DNA of 5,953 bases from an uncultured Campylobacteraceae bacterium (GTDB lineage: Bacteria; Campylobacterota; Campylobacteria; Campylobacterales; Arcobacteraceae). The notes under the pieces were generated by a model. The model was not told the origin of the DNA and did no database searches. It was given only the letters and a program-made list of their open reading frames with translations. The position numbers and the translations under genes were made by a program. Positions 5,877-5,953 of the stretch are shown here, one piece after another (the first letter of the stretch is position 1; each line of letters starts with the position of its first letter). The DNA lies in the NCBI GenBank assembly GCA_913057765.1, contig CAJXPH010000171.1:1-5953 (forward strand), given 5' to 3'.

Positions 5877-5904
5877 ATGAAAATAGATACTCATACCCAT
5901 ATAT
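5877..5904 (+). CDS. Start of a probable metal-dependent amidohydrolase, truncated by the contig end
   Basis: Nine codons are present, reading MKIDTHTHI, before the sequence changes to adapter at 5905. The H-x-H after an N-terminal beta strand of the form 'ID.H.H' is the first metal-binding motif of amidohydrolase-superfamily TIM-barrel enzymes (Amidohydro_2 type); TatD-like or PHP-domain phosphoesterases begin similarly. The ATG lies one base after the dctM stop codon. No strong Shine-Dalgarno is visible (only GG at 5865-5866), so expression would depend on coupling to dctM. An enzyme gene directly behind a TRAP transporter often acts on the imported compound, but this is inference from nine residues. 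If extended, the open frame would run into adapter and add false residues such as SYTHLRAHETRE. Confidence 0.55.
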
Positions 5905-5953
5905 CTGTCTCTTATACACATCTCCGAGCCCACGAGACCAGAGAGGATCTCGT
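5905..5953 (-). other. Nextera adapter, i7 index and P7 start (contamination)
   Basis: Bases 5905-5923 are the reverse complement of the 19-bp Tn5 mosaic end, and 5924-5938 the rest of the Nextera read-2 adapter. CAGAGAGG (5939-5946) sits in the i7 index position and, from memory, equals index N708. ATCTCGT (5947-5953) is the beginning of the P7 flow-cell sequence. All of this is library sequence. A minus-strand open frame beginning here would start MYKRQ, a familiar adapter-derived artefact. Confidence 0.97.

Noticed and set aside
5713..5919. Open frame of 68 codons on the minus strand at the right end
   Set aside because: Its start codon and first residues (MYKRQ) come from adapter sequence, and the rest is antisense to the well-supported end of dctM.

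Overview
The window is a strongly AT-rich bacterial contig of about 5.9 kb. It most likely comes from a Campylobacterota (epsilonproteobacterial) genome, probably Arcobacter-like. Grounds for this are the base composition, the kinase H-box of the type GEMIGNIAHQWRQPL, a kinase linker resembling the one in Campylobacterota chemoreceptors, and a small single-haem cytochrome c. The genus is an inference from remembered family patterns. Both ends carry sequencing adapter, not genome: bases 1-32 are the Nextera read-2 transposase adapter, and bases 5905-5953 are its reverse complement followed by an i7 index and the start of P7. Real sequence therefore runs from about 33 to 5904.

Layout, all on the plus strand. 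(1) 34-783: the C-terminal part of a family-5 solute-binding protein of an oligopeptide/dipeptide-type ABC system, its 5' end lost at the contig edge. (2) 783-2450: a membrane sensor histidine kinase whose start codon overlaps the binding protein's stop codon. (3) 2547-2825: a small periplasmic cytochrome c with its own ribosome binding site and a possible promoter. (4) 2826-3125: a 300-base gene-free region with a good intrinsic terminator at 2906-2940 and a plausible promoter flanked by 10-11 bp phased repeats at 3037-3090. (5) 3126-5875: a complete tripartite TRAP transporter, dctP-dctQ-dctM, tightly packed with a strong Shine-Dalgarno before each gene. (6) 5877-5904: the first nine codons of a gene starting MKIDTHTHI, probably a metal-dependent amidohydrolase, cut off by the contig end.

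Working together: the binding protein and kinase look like a translationally coupled pair, possibly a periplasmic sensor plus its kinase, since no permease gene is visible. The TRAP operon would import an organic acid using an ion gradient, and the truncated hydrolase gene behind it may encode an enzyme acting on the imported compound. Whether the kinase controls the TRAP operon cannot be told here, as no response regulator is in the window.

The most striking non-coding signal is a perfect 16-bp inverted repeat with a 3-base loop (4113-4147) inside the first codons of dctQ. It is well placed to set the ratio of binding protein to membrane subunits. Nothing else in the window amounts to a clearly new system. 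There is no CRISPR array, tRNA, rRNA or natural mobile element.
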